Below are positions 38,293-50,875 of a stretch of DNA of 64,000 bases, piece by piece. This stretch comes from Patella vulgata (Eukaryota > Mollusca > Gastropoda > Patellidae): the NCBI RefSeq assembly GCF_932274485.2, contig NC_065882.2:37418593-37482592 (forward strand), read 5' to 3'. The position numbers and the translations under genes were made by a program. How positions within the stretch are numbered: the stretch's first letter is position 1; each line of letters opens with the position of its first letter. The notes beneath the pieces are model-generated. The model searched no databases and was not told the origin of the DNA. It was given only the letters and a program-made list of their open reading frames with translations.

Positions 38293-40665
38293 CTAGACCT
38301 GCAAGCAGCACTGAACCGGCTTTCAGGAATCAGACAGGAAGTGTTTCATACAATAGCCCATTTATCGAGCTACCAAACGATACTTTAGATGTTTTGATCC
38401 GGTCACACCGGACGGTGAAATCCCGATTGTTGCAAGAGCACCGATTTTTTACTGTCTTTTTTGAAAAAAAAAATGTCGAATAATTTTTTCACAACTTCCT
38501 GTTTACGGATCATTATCGGGATAGATTTAACAAGTGGTATGGGAAATTAACTTCCTGTACCAGAAGTTTCAGAAAGATCCATTGGACAGTTTTACCTCCC
38601 TTATACCATTAGAAGCAGATTTACAGATATAACGATTTTTCGACTTTTTCAAAGACTGTGGCCCTTTTGGACCATTTATACTATAAGAAAGGAAATAAGA
38701 GAAGTTTTCGAGATAAAAGCGTCTGAATAGGGTTCAAAAAGGAAAATAATAGATTTTCAGCGTTTCATTATATATTGCCTAACCCGCGAATTTTTACCAT
38801 TTAGATGTCATACGATTGTCCATTGTTCGGGCTCTCCAATGACACTTTAGTTGTTTTCATTCGGTGAAATCTTACGTAGTAATAACTTTTTTCGCAAGAT
38901 CACCATTTTTTTTCACTTTTTATGGGTTTTTTTTTCTCAAAATATCGGATATTTTTTCGACTACTTCCGGTTTTTGGATCATTGTCGGGATAGTTTTAAC
39001 AAGTTGTTTGGTTACCTAACCTTCTGTACAAGAAGTTTCAGAAAAATCCAGTCAGCTGTTCTCCAAAGAAAGATAAATAGAAGAGCATTTTCAGTAATTT
39101 AAGGATTTTTCAACTTTTTTCTAAGATTGAGACTCTTTTTGGACCACTTATATTATTTCAATGCTTTTATTTCTGGACACTCGCCATAGTCCACCGATAG
39201 GACTCTAAGTAAAAGAAGTTTAAGAAAAATCGTAGTTTTCGTTTTCGAGAAAATGGCGTCTCAAAATGCTCCAAAACGGAAAACACTAGATTTTTGGTGT
39301 ACCATAATTTATTTTCTAGCCATCTAAATCGTATCATTCAGATGCCATATGATAGTCCATTAATGGGGCTATCCAGCGATACTTTAGTTCTTTTGGTCTG
39401 CTAACATCTGATGGAGAAATCAAGTTTTTCGCAAGTGCGCTTTTTTTTTAAACCTTTTTTCTTTATTTTTTGCTTACTTCCGGTATAAAGATTATTGTCG
39501 GGATAGTTTTAATAACCGGATTGGCTTATCAAATAGCCACAGGGCTATGTAATGATATATTACATTGTCTTATCAGATAAAATGCCCCTGGGAAATCCTA
39601 TGTTAAATAGTGCCAAAAATGCAAAAATGTCAATATATCGAAAATTAAATTTAAATATTTTAATACATATTATACATCGTTAGAATCGTAATTACGTCAG
39701 CTATCTGAATATGTAACTTTTTTGTAAATTTTCTTTTAAATAATAAAGTAATAGAGCATTTTCCAAAATTTCACGATTTTTCAACTTTTTTCGATTTTCA
39801 GTACGTTATGTTACCTATTCCAGAAATTTTAATGTCTTATTGGAAGGATTCATGCACAAGACTACCAGAGGGACTCTCGATAGGGAAAGTTTTAAAAAAA
39901 TCCTTGGAGCAGTTTTCGAGATACAGGCGTCAAAAAACGCTCCAAATCAGAAAATACCTGATTTTCATAATGTCATATTTTGCTGCCCTCTCATAGGACC
40001 CGCGTGAAATGGCCATCCAACGATACCTTAATTTCTTTAATCCGTTGGTATCGGGTGAAGAAATCATGTTTTTCCCAAAAGCACCCATTTTTTGCGTTTT
40101 CTTCAAAATATCGGACATTTTTTCGACCACTTCCGGTTTAAGGATTCTTGTCGAAATAGTTTTATCAGTTGGTTTTGGACTATAACTTCATGTTCAATAA
40201 GTTTCAGAAAGGTCAATTCGGCCGTAAAACGAAACTCGGGCACACAAAATGGGCAGAAAATTCGAAAAAAATCGAAAAATAAAGGGTGATAACCCTGAAT
40301 GAATCGGATTCCCCTCAGGTATCCAAAAATGTAGGTCAAATTTGAAAAATTACAAAAATTGTCTCCTAAACAACGTATTTTCAAATTTCGAACGACAAAA
40401 GCCATAAATGAATGTTCGAAATTGAAAAATGTGAGATAGCCATTGTCTCGGAAAAGATCCAGGGTTTCCAAAAATGTGAATTGTTTTAAAATAGGTAAAG
40501 AATTGGCGAAACCACGGCCGATATTTGATTTATTGCTATTGCGCAGAAGTTCCAAAAAAACTTTTTTCAAGTAACCACCACAATAGAAAATTTAACCCCA
40601 GATCGATATCTGTTTTCGATCATGGAGAAAAAGGCCCCCGCGGTAAATAATAATAATAATATTAA
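38293..40665 (+). repeat. Class A repeat module, complete
   Basis: Head CTAGACCTGCAAGCAG, four internal units, and a 3' end with GATCGATATCTG, GGAGAAAAAGGCCCCCGCGG and (TAA)n. It lacks the CACTTCCGGTCTGCGC block, with a short deletion near 40535. ORF 40103-40570 minus (155 aa) is the longest reading in any module, but it covers repeat text broken in the other copies. Confidence 0.75.
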
Positions 40666-40828
40666 CTAGACTTGCTTGCAAGATTGAAGGCTTTCACCGT
40701 GCCAAGGCGTCACACGATCACCACTGCATGACAAAAGACTATCCCCACCTCTCACCCCCTAAACAAACACACACTCCCCCACCCCCAAATAAAAACACAC
40801 ATTTGCATAACTCAGATATTGACATGTT

Positions 40829-40975
40829 CTTTGGATGCGCATTACGTTAGAAGGGAATCGAAAAATAAAGTTGATCTACGCGAAATGGAAAAAGAACAGT
40901 TTTGCGAAATGGACGAAAAGCAATGTCGCAATAGATATCAAAGTAAAATGAAATGGGGTTTAACGACATTCTGCT
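40829..40975 (+). other. Unidentified, possibly captured exon-like fragment
   Basis: A stretch unlike the rest of the module. One open frame (within 40819-41019) reads through a highly charged segment (RRESKNKVDLREMEKEQF then CEMDEKQCRNRYQSKMKWG). It is absent from the other class C copies at this place. It may be a captured host gene piece; I recognise no family and the frame runs out into SINE text. Confidence 0.25.
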
Positions 40976-41419
40976 CGGAATGGACCATGAGGAATTTTTC
41001 GAACGTACAGCGGCGCTAGCCTACTCTTATATACAATTCCAACCGCCAAGGGAACTTTTTTGCGGGACTTCGGAATCGCGTTCATGTCAGCTACTGAAAT
41101 ATGTAACTGGTTCAAAAATTAAATATCGCCAATTTTCTGGTTTCGTGCACGTTAAAGATTTGACGTCACTAACATGTAAAAGTTTACTATTAATTACAGA
41201 CAGAGCCCAGGATCAAACAACTGAAGCAGTCAAGAGCCAGGATGTTCGCGACTACTTTGTTTTTTTTATATTTACTGATACTATCATATTTCATTATTTG
41301 TTAGCGTAGGACATTTTATGTCTTATCATAGAAGTCTATAGTGTTATGTTCTTTCGTAACCATTTGTTTAAATACCTTAATTGTTCGTACCTTTCTAACC
41401 AGGGTAATGATATAACTAT

Positions 41420-41711
41420 TGGCCGAGAAAGTTCATCCAGATTTTCCGGTGTGGTTCTCCCTTGTCAGTGATGCAGGACGGAGGGGCTGACAAGGAAAGC
41501 TGTCTAGTCGTTCGGATGGGACGAAAAACCGAGGTCCTGTGTACACATTGGCGTGCAATGGCGTGGAATTCGATATAAGAGTAGGCCGTAGTGCCGCTGT
41601 CCGGGCAAAATTTCCCTCATAGCACACTGTATGGCGTATGCCCGTCTTCATTAGCCCAGGTTAGGAGCAGAACAGTAGGACGTTAAACTCCATTTCATTT
41701 CATTTCATTTC
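41420..41711 (+). mobile_element. SINE conserved core and 3' end, best copy
   Basis: GCCGAGAAAGTTCATCC leads, then CCCTTGTCAG pairs with CTGACAAGG. Then come GCTGTCTAGTCGTTCGG, GTGTACACATTGGCGTG, ATATAAGAGTAGGCCG, GCCGCTGTCCGGGC, TTTCCCTCATAGCACACTG, GCCCGTCTTCATTAGCCC and GGACGTTAAACTCC. It ends in a CATTTCATTT repeat tail. No tRNA head is visible, so it is 5'-truncated. Confidence 0.7.
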
Positions 41712-42093
41712 AATGATATAACTGTTAAATTAAACAACGGATAACTCCTACCTCTTAAAATGATTTATATAATTAGTAAATAATTATTATTATCTAATGA
41801 TTGATGTTTTCTGACATATATAGTGTAACCAATATCTACATTGTACTTTTATAATCAATATGATACTTTGTATTAGACGTGTTTATGTTCTTATGATTTG
41901 AATTTCTTCATGCAATATTTGTAAATCGCCAGTAGGAATAAAAGTCTCTTATATAGATACATTATGCTGGCTGGAAGTTGCACGGTAGGCTAGCGCTTGG
42001 GACTGCGGTCGAAAAGTCAGCGATGAACTCTCTGATCTCGACATGCTACTTTCCGATGGCACAGAAGCTCCTTTAAAGCTTCTTTCTGTTTCA

Positions 42094-42328
42094 GCGTGCG
42101 CTGTATCATACGGTCTGTCATTGAGTCAACTGGCGTGGTTTCGAATCCCCGGTTGTACGTGGCAAGGAGTAGGGTCGCCTGTCCAACCTCGTGTGGTTTC
42201 TCCAGGTCCTCCGGTTTCCTCCCACTGCTGAAGACCCCTACGCGCAAGCTAATTATTGAAATAAAATTAAACCATGTTAGTCCCGAAATGACCTAGTTTG
42301 TGTCGAGTGGACGTTAAACCCTCCCCCC
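42094..42328 (+). mobile_element. tRNA-derived SINE with (CT)n tail
   Basis: The B box GTGGTTTCGAATCCCC (42135-42150) is well kept. The core is as in the other copies, ending GTCGAGTGGACGTTAAACC at about 42320, then C-rich text and (CT)n at 42329-42348. Confidence 0.8.
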
Positions 42329-42776
42329 CTCTCTCTCTCTCTCTCTCTTTTCATACACATATATATCAATTAGTCTCTTATAGAAGGAGTTACCCGAAAA
42401 AAAAGACCTCTAAACATGCTCGTACAGCGGCGCTAGTCTTCTTTTATATAGAATTCCAACCACCAAGGGATCTTTTATGGTCACACCAATGTGTACACGG
42501 GATTTATAGTTCACGGACTGGTTTGGTCCGTCGACTTCATATACCCGACGTTTCAGAAATATCGTAGGTGTCTTAGGTGTTCGTATCTTTCTAACCATGG
42601 TAATTATATAACTGTTAAATTAAACAATGGATAACTCCTACCTCTTAAAATGATTTATATAATTAGTAAATGATTATTATTATCTAATGATTGTTGATTT
42701 GTGACATATATAGTATAACCAATATATACATTATACTTTTATAATCAATATGATACTGTGCATTAGTCGTGTTAAT

Positions 42777-43575
42777 AGAGACTTTTGGCAAGCTGAATTT
42801 TTCCCATCCGTATCACGTATCCGTATCGCATACGTGATACGTTGCGTCAATGTAGTTTTAGAGTTTTGGCAGATTTTCGCGTCGCGTGCGTATCACCATC
42901 AGCAATTTTTGGTTTCACTAATGTATCATTTCAGAGGATTATACCCCTTTAACATAGAATATAATCATTTGCGGATTTGCCAGGTTCCACCTCCCTAAAT
43001 TTAGCACGTAGATCAACCAGCATGCAGACATACCGAACAGTATGAAAATTCCGAGAAAAGAGTTTTGGCAGATTTTCGCGTCGCGTGCGTATCACCATCA
43101 GCAATTTTTGGTTTCACTAATGTATCATTTCAGAGGATTATACCCCTTTAACATAGAATATAATCATTTGCGGATTTGCCAGGTCCCACCTCTCTAAATT
43201 TAGCACGTAGATCAACCAGCATGCAGACAGACCGAACAGTATGAAATTCCGAGAAAATCCATCAAATATAATGATTAAATTACGGTCTTTATCATGATTA
43301 AAATCACATTAAATATACACCTTCGTGTTCTAGGGTACACATAGATTCATAAAAACGCAACGGCATAACATTTCATGATCTATAAGTAGCAAAAAAGACG
43401 GTAAAAAGACAACAATGTTATACGGACCTTTTCCATATGAAAGCTGGTCGATACGTACTGCCGTATCCGCGTGTCGTATCACGTATGAGAAATACACAAA
43501 CATTGATGACGTCACACGCAAAATCCATACGGATACGCGATACGGACCAGGAATTTACGCTTGCCAAAAGTCTCT
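42777..43575. mobile_element. Non-autonomous DNA transposon (MITE-like), 799 bp
   Basis: The ends are inverted: AGAGACTTTTGGCAAGC at the left and its exact reverse complement at the right. AAT flanks both sides (42774-42776 and 43576-43578), a possible 3-bp target duplication; other class C copies read GTGTTTATGTTC across the site. Near the left end, CGTATCACGTA and TACGTGATACG form a subterminal hairpin. The interior holds a 199-bp direct duplication (42861-43059 and 43060-43257). It has no transposase. A 3-bp duplication would suit a Harbinger-type element, but the ends do not prove it. Confidence 0.75.
42861..43257 (+). repeat. Direct duplication inside the MITE-like element
   Basis: GAGTTTTGGCAGATTTTCGC starts at 42861 and 43060. 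The copies differ at about four places (for example CCACCTCCC versus CCACCTCTC). Confidence 0.8.
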
Positions 43576-43689
43576 AATGTTCTTATGATTTGAATTTCTT
43601 CATGCAATATTTGTAAATCGCCAGTAGGAATAAATGTCTCTTATATAGATACGTTATGCTGGCTGGAATTTGCACGGTAGGCTATAGCC

Positions 43690-43870
43690 TTTGGGACTGC
43701 GCTGTATCATACGGTCTGTCATTGAGTCAACTGGCTGGGTTTCGATTCCCCGGTTGAACGTGACAAGGAGTATGTCGCCTGTCTAAACTCGTGTGTTTTC
43801 TCCGGGTCCTCCGGTTTCCTCCAACTGCTAAAGACCCCTACGCGCAAGCGAATTGTTGAAATAAAAATTA
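43690..43870 (+). mobile_element. tRNA-derived SINE, 3'-truncated
   Basis: The B box is GGGTTTCGATTCCCC. The core runs to CCCCTACGCGCAAGCG and stops at TTGTTGAAATAAA. It lies at the standard class C SINE position. Confidence 0.7.
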
Positions 43871-46300
43871 CAGAGAGAGTCCATGCTCAAACAACGTCAT
43901 GCCTTTTATCACAGGTGCAATATTCGATACCACTGTACGATACTACTGCAACGGATTAATAAATTGAACTTTCTTATAAACAGCGCGAGCCGTCGATTTC
44001 TGTCCAGATGATTACCGGTATAAGATAATTTTAAAAAAAGAAGCAACAATATTAATTCAAAGGCTAATTATTACACACAGCAATCAACTATTTATGTTAC
44101 AGAGTCACTAAACCCATATTTTGGAAAGAAGAAAACACTCATAGTTGAAATAATTTCAGTTCAAATATCATCACTCTTGAATAGGCTCTATACGTTGACA
44201 AAACGTACAGATTGTATCCCCCAATTATGTTTCGCTTAACAATGAAAGGTGCCGTGTTCAATTTTCGGTCCCTTTGTTCTGCTACTCCTGAAATTTGGGA
44301 CTATTGTACAATCGTTTTATGTATAACACTACCGATAGGCCTCTCTGTAGAAGAAGTTCCAAAAAAGAATTATGTTGACTTTTCGAGAAATAGGCCTCTA
44401 AAAATGCTCAAAATCCTAAAAATACAACGTTTTCGATTTTCGATCTCTTTTTTCGGCTACCCCTGACATTTCAAAAAAAGATACAGTGTTTTCACAAAAC
44501 AAAGTACCCATTAGCCTCTCGATTGAGAAATTTTTTAAAAAATCGTTAGGAGACTTTCCGAGAAACATGTGTCCAAAGTTGCTCGAAATCGTAAAAAACG
44601 TTACTTTTCAAAATCACATAACTTTTTAAATTTTTGATAGAAACATGCCGCTTTAGTACCATCCGATAGACAATTCAATTGGCTATTAAACGATATAAAA
44701 CTTTAACTAATCGACAAGAACACAATTGATACATCGCATTTTCCGGACAGGCACCCATTTTTCACAATTTTGTCAAAGTTTTGATAACTTTCTTGACTAC
44801 TTCCGGTGATTAGAGGATTTTCATTTATAGTTCATGGACTGGTTTGGTCCTTCGACTTCATATTCCTGAAGTTTCAGAAAAATCGTTGTAGCCGTTTTAA
44901 AAAACTAAGAACTCTACGATTTGACCAAAATGCGAAAAAATTTTAAAAATCAAAATCAACATTTCAGAACAAAACTTATATTGTTGGAATTGGACTGATG
45001 TCAGCTATCCAAAAATATAACTAAAATTTCAAAATTCCTAAAAATAAAAATTTTAGAAAATTTTGTAAATTTTCCATTTTTCACCAAAAAAAATGAGAGC
45101 GACAAAGTTTCTAAATTCCACAGTTTTAAACTGCTATCTGCTTGGAAATGTCTCCAGCTATCCAAAAATGTACATATCTGAGGAATCGATTGAGAATTAA
45201 GAGAATAATGGCCGATTTTCGTGCAAGTTAAAGATTTCACGCATTTCCGCTATGCGCACAAATTTCATCTTACCTCTATGCACTAACCACCACCCATTTT
45301 CACGGGAGAAAACCAAACTTCAGACCTTTATCTCTTAAAGTTGCTGAGATCTAGCTTCCCCCAATAAAAAAAAACAAACTAGAATTGCGCGCAATGCTGA
45401 AGGCTTTCACTGTCGCCAAGGCGTCACACGATCTCCAGATATATGACAAAAGACTATCCCCACCACTCCCCCCACCCCCAAAAACCCACACTCTAGCATA
45501 ACTCAGATATTGACCCCTAAACATGCTCCAGCTCGTAAAAATACTCTGTTTTCAATTTTCGATCTCTTTTTTCGGCTACCCATGACAATTAGAAAAATTG
45601 TACAAGGGTTTCAAACAATACACTACCCAGTAGAATCTCGATTGAGCAAATTTGAAAAAAATCATTGGCGGCTTTTCCGAGAAACATGGGTTTAAACTTA
45701 GTCGAAATCGTAAATAACCTTTCAAAGTCCCATAAATTTTTTAGTTGGCAATAAAATCTTGTTGCTATAGCACCACCTTGTAGATAATTCACGTGGCTAT
45801 CATACGACATAATACTTTAAGTACTCGGTAAACAACCAATTGATACATCGCATTTGGCGCACAGGCACCCATTTTTCAGAATTTTGTCAAATTTTGAATA
45901 CCTTTCTTGACCACTTCCGGTGATGAGAGGATTTTCATTCATAGTTCATGGACTGGTGTGGTGCGTCGAATTCATAGTCCCGGCGTTTCAGAAATATCGG
46001 TATGTGTCGTAGGTGTTCGTATGGTCATTATATAACTGTTAAATTAAACAACGGATAACTCTACATCTTAAAATGATTTATATAATCAGTAAATAATTAT
46101 CATTATCTAATGATTGTTGTTTTGTGACATATATAGTGTAACCAATATATACATTGTACTTTTATAATCAATATTATACTGTGTATTAATCGTGTTTATG
46201 TTCTTATGATTTGAATTTCTTCATGTAATATTTGTAAATCGCCAGTAGGAATAAATGTCTCTTATATAGATACATTATGCTGGCTGGAATTTGCACGGTA

Positions 46301-46536
46301 TGCTAGCCTTTCGGACTGCACTGTATCATAAGATCTGTCATTGAGTCAACTTGTGGGGTTTCGATCACTCGATTGTACGTGACAAGGAGTACTGTCGACT
46401 GTCCAACCTCGTGGGTTTCCTCCGGTTTCTTCCCACTACTAAAGACCCCTACGCGCAAGCGAATTATTGAAATAAAAAAAATAAACCATATGTTAGTCCC
46501 GAAATGACCTAGTTTGTGTCGAGTGGACGTTAAACC

Positions 46537-46567
<31 letters not shown>
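46301..46567 (+). mobile_element. tRNA-derived SINE with (CT)n tail
   Basis: The tRNA part is decayed (GGGGTTTCGATCACTCG) and part of the core is missing between CGTGGGTTT and CCTCCGGTTTC. The end GTCGAGTGGACGTTAAACC is kept, with (CT)n at 46541-46567. Confidence 0.75.
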
Positions 46568-46575
46568 GGCGGGGG

Positions 46576-46843
46576 GGTTGAATGGCTGAATGGTTAGCGT
46601 GCGCGCACTGTATCATAAAGTCTGTCATTGAGTCAACTGGCGTGGTTTCGAATCCCCGGTTGTACGTGGCAAGGAGTAGGGTCGCCTGTCCAACCTCGTG
46701 GGTTTTCTCCAGGTCCTCCGGTTTCCTCCCACTGCTAAAGACCCCTACGCGCAAGCGAATTATTGAAATAAAATTAAACCGTATTGTTAGTCCCGAAATG
46801 ACCTAGTTTGTGTCGAGTGGACGTTAAACTCTCTCTCTCTCTC
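46576..46843 (+). mobile_element. tRNA-derived SINE, best-preserved head
   Basis: The A box is TGGCTGAATGGTTAGCGTG (46582) and the B box GTGGTTTCGAATCCCC. The full core runs to the end GTCGAGTGGACGTTAAACT, with a (CT)n tail 46830-46843. It is inserted directly after the (CT)n of the preceding SINE, so SINEs here form a head-to-tail pair. Confidence 0.85.
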
Positions 46844-48011
46844 TTTTCATACACATATATATCAATTGGTCTCTCTATAGAAGGAGTTACCCAAAAAATA
46901 TTAGATTGCCTTTTTGAAAAAAAAGACCTCTAAACATGCTCGTACAGCGGCGCTAGTCTTCTTTTATATAGAATTCCAACCGCCAAGGGATCTTTTACGG
47001 TCACACCAATGTGTACACGGGACTTCGGAATCGCGTTCATGTCAGCTACTCAAATATGTAACTGGTTCAAAAATTGATTGAATATTCAATGAAATATCGC
47101 CAATTTTCTGGTTTCGTGCACGTTAAAGATTTGACGTCAATAATAAAATTTTAATATAAATTACAGATAGAGTCCATGCTCAAACAGCGTCATGCCTTTT
47201 ATCACAGGTACAATATTCGATACCACTGTACGATACTACTGAAACCGCTTAATAAATTGGACTTTCTTATAAACAGCGCGAGCCGTCGATTTCTATCCAG
47301 ATGATTACCGGTATAAGATAATTTTGACAAAGAAGCAACAATATTAATTTAAAGACTAATTATTACACACAGCTATCAACTATTTCTGTTACAGGGTCAC
47401 TAAACCCATATTTTGGATAGAAGAAAACACTCATAGTTGAAATAATTTTAGTTCAAATATCACCACTGATAAAGGCACTCTTGAATTGGCTCTATACGTT
47501 GACAATGAAAGGTGCCGTGTTCAATTTTCGATCCCTTTGTTCTGCTACTCCTGAAATTTGTAACTGTTGTACAATGGTTTTATATATAACACTATTGATA
47601 GGCCTCTCTGTAGAAGAAGTTCCAAAAAAATATTATGTTGACTTTTCGAGAAATAGACCCCTAAAAATGCTCCAAATCGTAAAAATACGACGTTTTCGAT
47701 TTTCGATCTCCTTTTATTTTCACCCAAAAAATGAAAGCGACAAAGTTTTTAAATTCGACGATTTTGAACTGCTATCTGCTCAGAAATATCTCCAGCTATC
47801 CAAAAATGTAAATATCAGAAAAATCTATTGAGAATTAACAGAATTAGAGCCGATTTACAATTTTTGTGCACGTTAAAGAATTGAGGCATTTCCGCTATGT
47901 GCACAAATTTCCTTTTACATTTAAGCACTAACCACCACCCATTTTCCAGAGAGAAAACCAAACTTCAGACCTCTATCTCTTATAGTTGCTGAGATCTAGC
48001 TTCCCCCAATA

Positions 48012-48177
48012 AAAAATATATAATAATAATAATATTAATCTTAGTAATAACAATAGTCTAATAATAAGAATAATCTTAGTAATAACAATAGTCTTTCACC
48101 GAAGGAGAAAGCCTAATAATAATATTAATCTTAGTAATAACAATAGTCTTTCACCGAAGGTGAAAGCCTAATAATAA
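48012..48177. repeat. Array of solo hairpins, class C code
   Basis: Three leaders (TTAGTAATAACAATAG). The first has lost its hairpin; the second (48091-48112) has one mispair; the third has CTTTCACC-GAA-GGTGAAAG (48148-48166). TAATAATA lies between units, and the next class C head follows at 48178. Confidence 0.85.
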
Positions 48178-49100
48178 CTAGAATTGCGCGCAATACTGGA
48201 GGCTTTCACCGTCGATAAGGCGTCACACGATCGCCAGATATATGACAAAAGATTAACCCCACCACTCCCCCCACCTCCCCAAAAAACCCACACTCTAGCA
48301 TAACTGAGATATTGACCCCTAAACATGCTCCAACTCGTTAAAATACGCTGTTTTCAATTTTCGATCTCTTTTTTAGGCTACCCATCACAATTACAAACAT
48401 TGTACAAGGGTTTCACACAATACACTACCCAGTAGAATCTCGATTAAGCAAGTTTGAAAAAAAATCATTGGCGGCTTTTCCGAGATACATGGGTTTAAAC
48501 TTGACCGAAATCGTAAATAACCTTACTTTTCAAAGTCCCATAAATTTTTTAGTTTGCAATAAAATCTTGTTGCTATAGCACCACCTTGTAGATAATTCAC
48601 GTGGCTATCATACGACATTATACTTTAAGTACTCGATAAACAACCAATTGATACATCCCATTTGGCGCACAGGCACCCATTTTTCAGAATTTTGTCAAAT
48701 TTTGAATACCTTTCTAGACCACTTCCGGTGATGAGAGGATTTTCATTTATAGTTCATGGACTGGTGTGGTGCGTGGAATTCATAGTCCCGGCGTTTCAGA
48801 AATATCGGTAGGTGTCGTAGGTGTTCGTAGGGTCATTTTATAACTGTTAAATTAAACAACGGATAACTCCTACATCTTAAAATGATTTATATAATCAGTA
48901 AATAATTATAATCATCTAATGATTGTTGTTCTGTGACATATATAGTGCAACCAATATATACATTGTACTTTTATAATCAATATTATACTGTGTATTAGTC
49001 GTGTTTATGTCCTTATGATTTGAATTTCTTCATGTAATATTTCTAAATCGCCAGTAGGAATAAATGTCTCTTATATAGATACATTATGCTGGCTGGAATT

Positions 49101-49338
49101 TGCGCGGTATGCTAGCCTTTGGGACTGCACTGTATCATAAAGTCTGTCACTGAGTCAACTGGAGGGTTTTCGAGTATCGGTTGTACGTGACAAGGAGTAG
49201 GGTCGCCTGTCCAACCTCGTTGGTTTTCTCCGGGTCCTCCGGTTTCTAAAACCCCTACGCGCAAGCGAATTATTGAAATAAAATTAAACCATATGTTAGT
49301 CCCGAAATGACCTAGTTTGTGTCGAGTGGACGTGAAAC

Positions 49339-49370
<32 letters not shown>
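49101..49370 (+). mobile_element. tRNA-derived SINE with (CT)n tail
   Basis: The tRNA part is decayed; the core has GGTCGCCTGTCCAACCTCG and TCTCCGGGTCCTCCGG with a small deletion. The end is GTCGAGTGGACGTGAAACC, and (CT)n spans 49342-49370. Confidence 0.75.
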
Positions 49371-49374
<4 letters not shown>

Positions 49375-49386
49375 CATACACATATA

Positions 49387-49420
49387 TACTATTCAAAAAA
49401 AGTAGGGGATATTTGATTTT
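49387..49420 (+). repeat. Left terminal inverted repeat of Tc1-like element
   Basis: 34 bp, exact reverse complement of 50876-50909. Contains GTAGGGGATATTTGATTTT. Confidence 0.92.
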
Positions 49421-49681
49421 GGGGGCATAATACTAAAATATGCAAATGACTACCAAAAAAGTCACTATAGAACCTAACAGAAGAAACATTTCCAGTTACA
49501 TGTGACGCCCAAACGCACCAATAGCTACCGCATGGAATGCGGGTGATGCTTGGGATCATCATGGGGGTCCAACCCAAGATTTGCACGACTCTGACTTTGA
49601 ATGTTACAGTCATTGTGGCATTGAATTCCAGGGTGGAAACATCAGTTTAATTGTTTTAGTGACCAGAAAACAAATTTTGAT

Positions 49682-50693
49682 ATGCGTCGGCTTACCCAAA
49701 ATGAAAGGTTACGTGCCCTTGGCATGCTACAGATCGGCATAACACAGGCGGTTGTGGCGCGGACGATGAATGTTTCTCAGTCTGTCATAAGCAGGCTATG
49801 GTCCAGATACCGTGATACACAATCTGTACAGGACAGACCACGCTCAGGTCGACCAAGGGCGACAACTCAAGCCCAGGATCGATTTATCCGTACCTTGGCC
49901 TTGAGAAATCGTGTCATCACAGCAAATCAGATCAGCGCTCGTCTTCAAACAGACACTGGTGTGAGAGTGAGTGGCCAGACGATTCGGAATCGACTGCATA
50001 GGGGTCACCTTCGCGCCCGACGTCCTCGCGTGATCCCTTGTTTGAGAGATCATCACATTCAGGCAAGACGTCGTTGGTGTAGGGATCGTCAACACTGGAA
50101 TAATCGACGCTGGAGCAATGTGATGTTTTCAGATGAGTCAAGGTTCACTGTTGATTTTTTGGACAGACGTAGGAGGGTGTGGCGTCGTCGAAACGAGCGC
50201 TTCCAAGACGTTAACGTCATCAGACATGATCGATTTGGGGGTGGTTCTGTTATGGTGTGGGGAGGCATCACTGTTGCTGGAAGAACGGCTTTACATGTTG
50301 TTGCAGGGCGTGTTACAGGCCAGTACTACCGGGACAACATCTTGGCAGTCCATGTTGTGCCGTTCGCACGACGTCATGGCCGCCGTTTCATCTTCCAGGA
50401 TGACAACGCAAGATGTCACAGGGCCAGGATCGTTACAGGTTACCTCCAACAACAGAACATCACCTTGGCCAGCACTGAGTCCCGACCTCTCCCCCATCGA
50501 GCATGTCTGGGACATGCTTGGACAGAGGTTACGTCAACGTCAACAACGTCCTACCAATGTCCAAGAACTTGCTGCTGCGTTGCAACAGGAATGGGACAAT
50601 CTGGACCAAAATGACCTTAGACGTCTCATTAGGAGTATGCCACGTCGGATCAATGCTTGTTTGGCAAACAGAGGAGGATTTACCCGTTACTGA
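49682..50693 (+). pseudogene. Tc1-like transposase, one frameshift
   Basis: This is the cut-and-paste transposase of the surrounding element; it binds the inverted repeats and cuts at TA in the nucleus. From Met at 49682, residues about 5-60 form the paired-type helix-turn-helix region (LTQNERLRALGML, VVARTMNVSQSVISRLW), followed by RPRSGRPRATT, the GRPR hinge. The second DNA-binding part spans about 75-120. Catalytic residues are D151 in FSDESRF and D241 in QDDNARCH. The third, E in SPDLSPIEHVWD, is in another frame (codon 50499). D241 to E is 97 nt, against 105 for a DD34E spacing, so about 8 nt seem lost near 50460-50466. The C-terminal part then reads on to the stop after GGFTRY. As it stands the protein would be inactive. 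The overlapping reverse ORFs are shadows. Confidence 0.92.
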
Positions 50694-50875
50694 CTTGGTT
50701 GTGATGCTGTGGTAACTTTGCTGTTTGACCCCGGGTATCATTTTACCCTTATAATGGTCAGTCTGTGCCTTACTTAGTCTAACGATCATTTGGAATAAAT
50801 CGATGAATGTGAACTTCATTTCATTTTGTCATTTGTTTCTTCGTCAGTTTCATTAGGTGACTTTAATAACACTTA

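Larger units (their letters stand above)
40666..45378 (+). repeat. Class C repeat module with SINEs and a MITE-like insertion
   Basis: The head hairpin is CTTGC-TT-GCAAG, a compensated variant of the class C head, then GAAGGCTTTCACCGTGCC. The module holds a SINE core on + (41420-41711), tRNA-type SINEs (42094-42320 and 43690-43870), reversed SINE-core fragments, and an 799-bp inserted element (42777-43575). The linker TATATAGTGTAACCAATAT occurs twice, so the interior is duplicated. The 3' half is standard class C: TTGACTACTTCCGGTGATTAG, CCACCACCC, GTTGCTGAGATCTAG. Confidence 0.7.
45379..48177 (+). repeat. Class C repeat module with two SINEs and internal deletion
   Basis: The head is CTAGAATTGCGCGCAAT. 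It carries two tandem SINEs (46301-46540 and 46576-46829), each followed by (CT)n. About 47712 joins CGATCTCCTTTTATTTT directly to CACCCAAAAAATG, skipping roughly 620 bp present at 44460-45080, including the ACTTCCGGTGATTAG block. The tail GTTGCTGAGATCTAG leads into (TAA)n and solo hairpins. Confidence 0.75.

Noticed and set aside
40103-40570. 155-aa minus ORF, the longest outside the transposase
   Set aside because: It lies in the class A 3' region, and sister modules carry stops and indels in the same stretch.
49844-50819. Minus-strand and alternate-frame ORFs over the transposase
   Set aside because: Shadows of the real + strand transposase frames, with no domain content.
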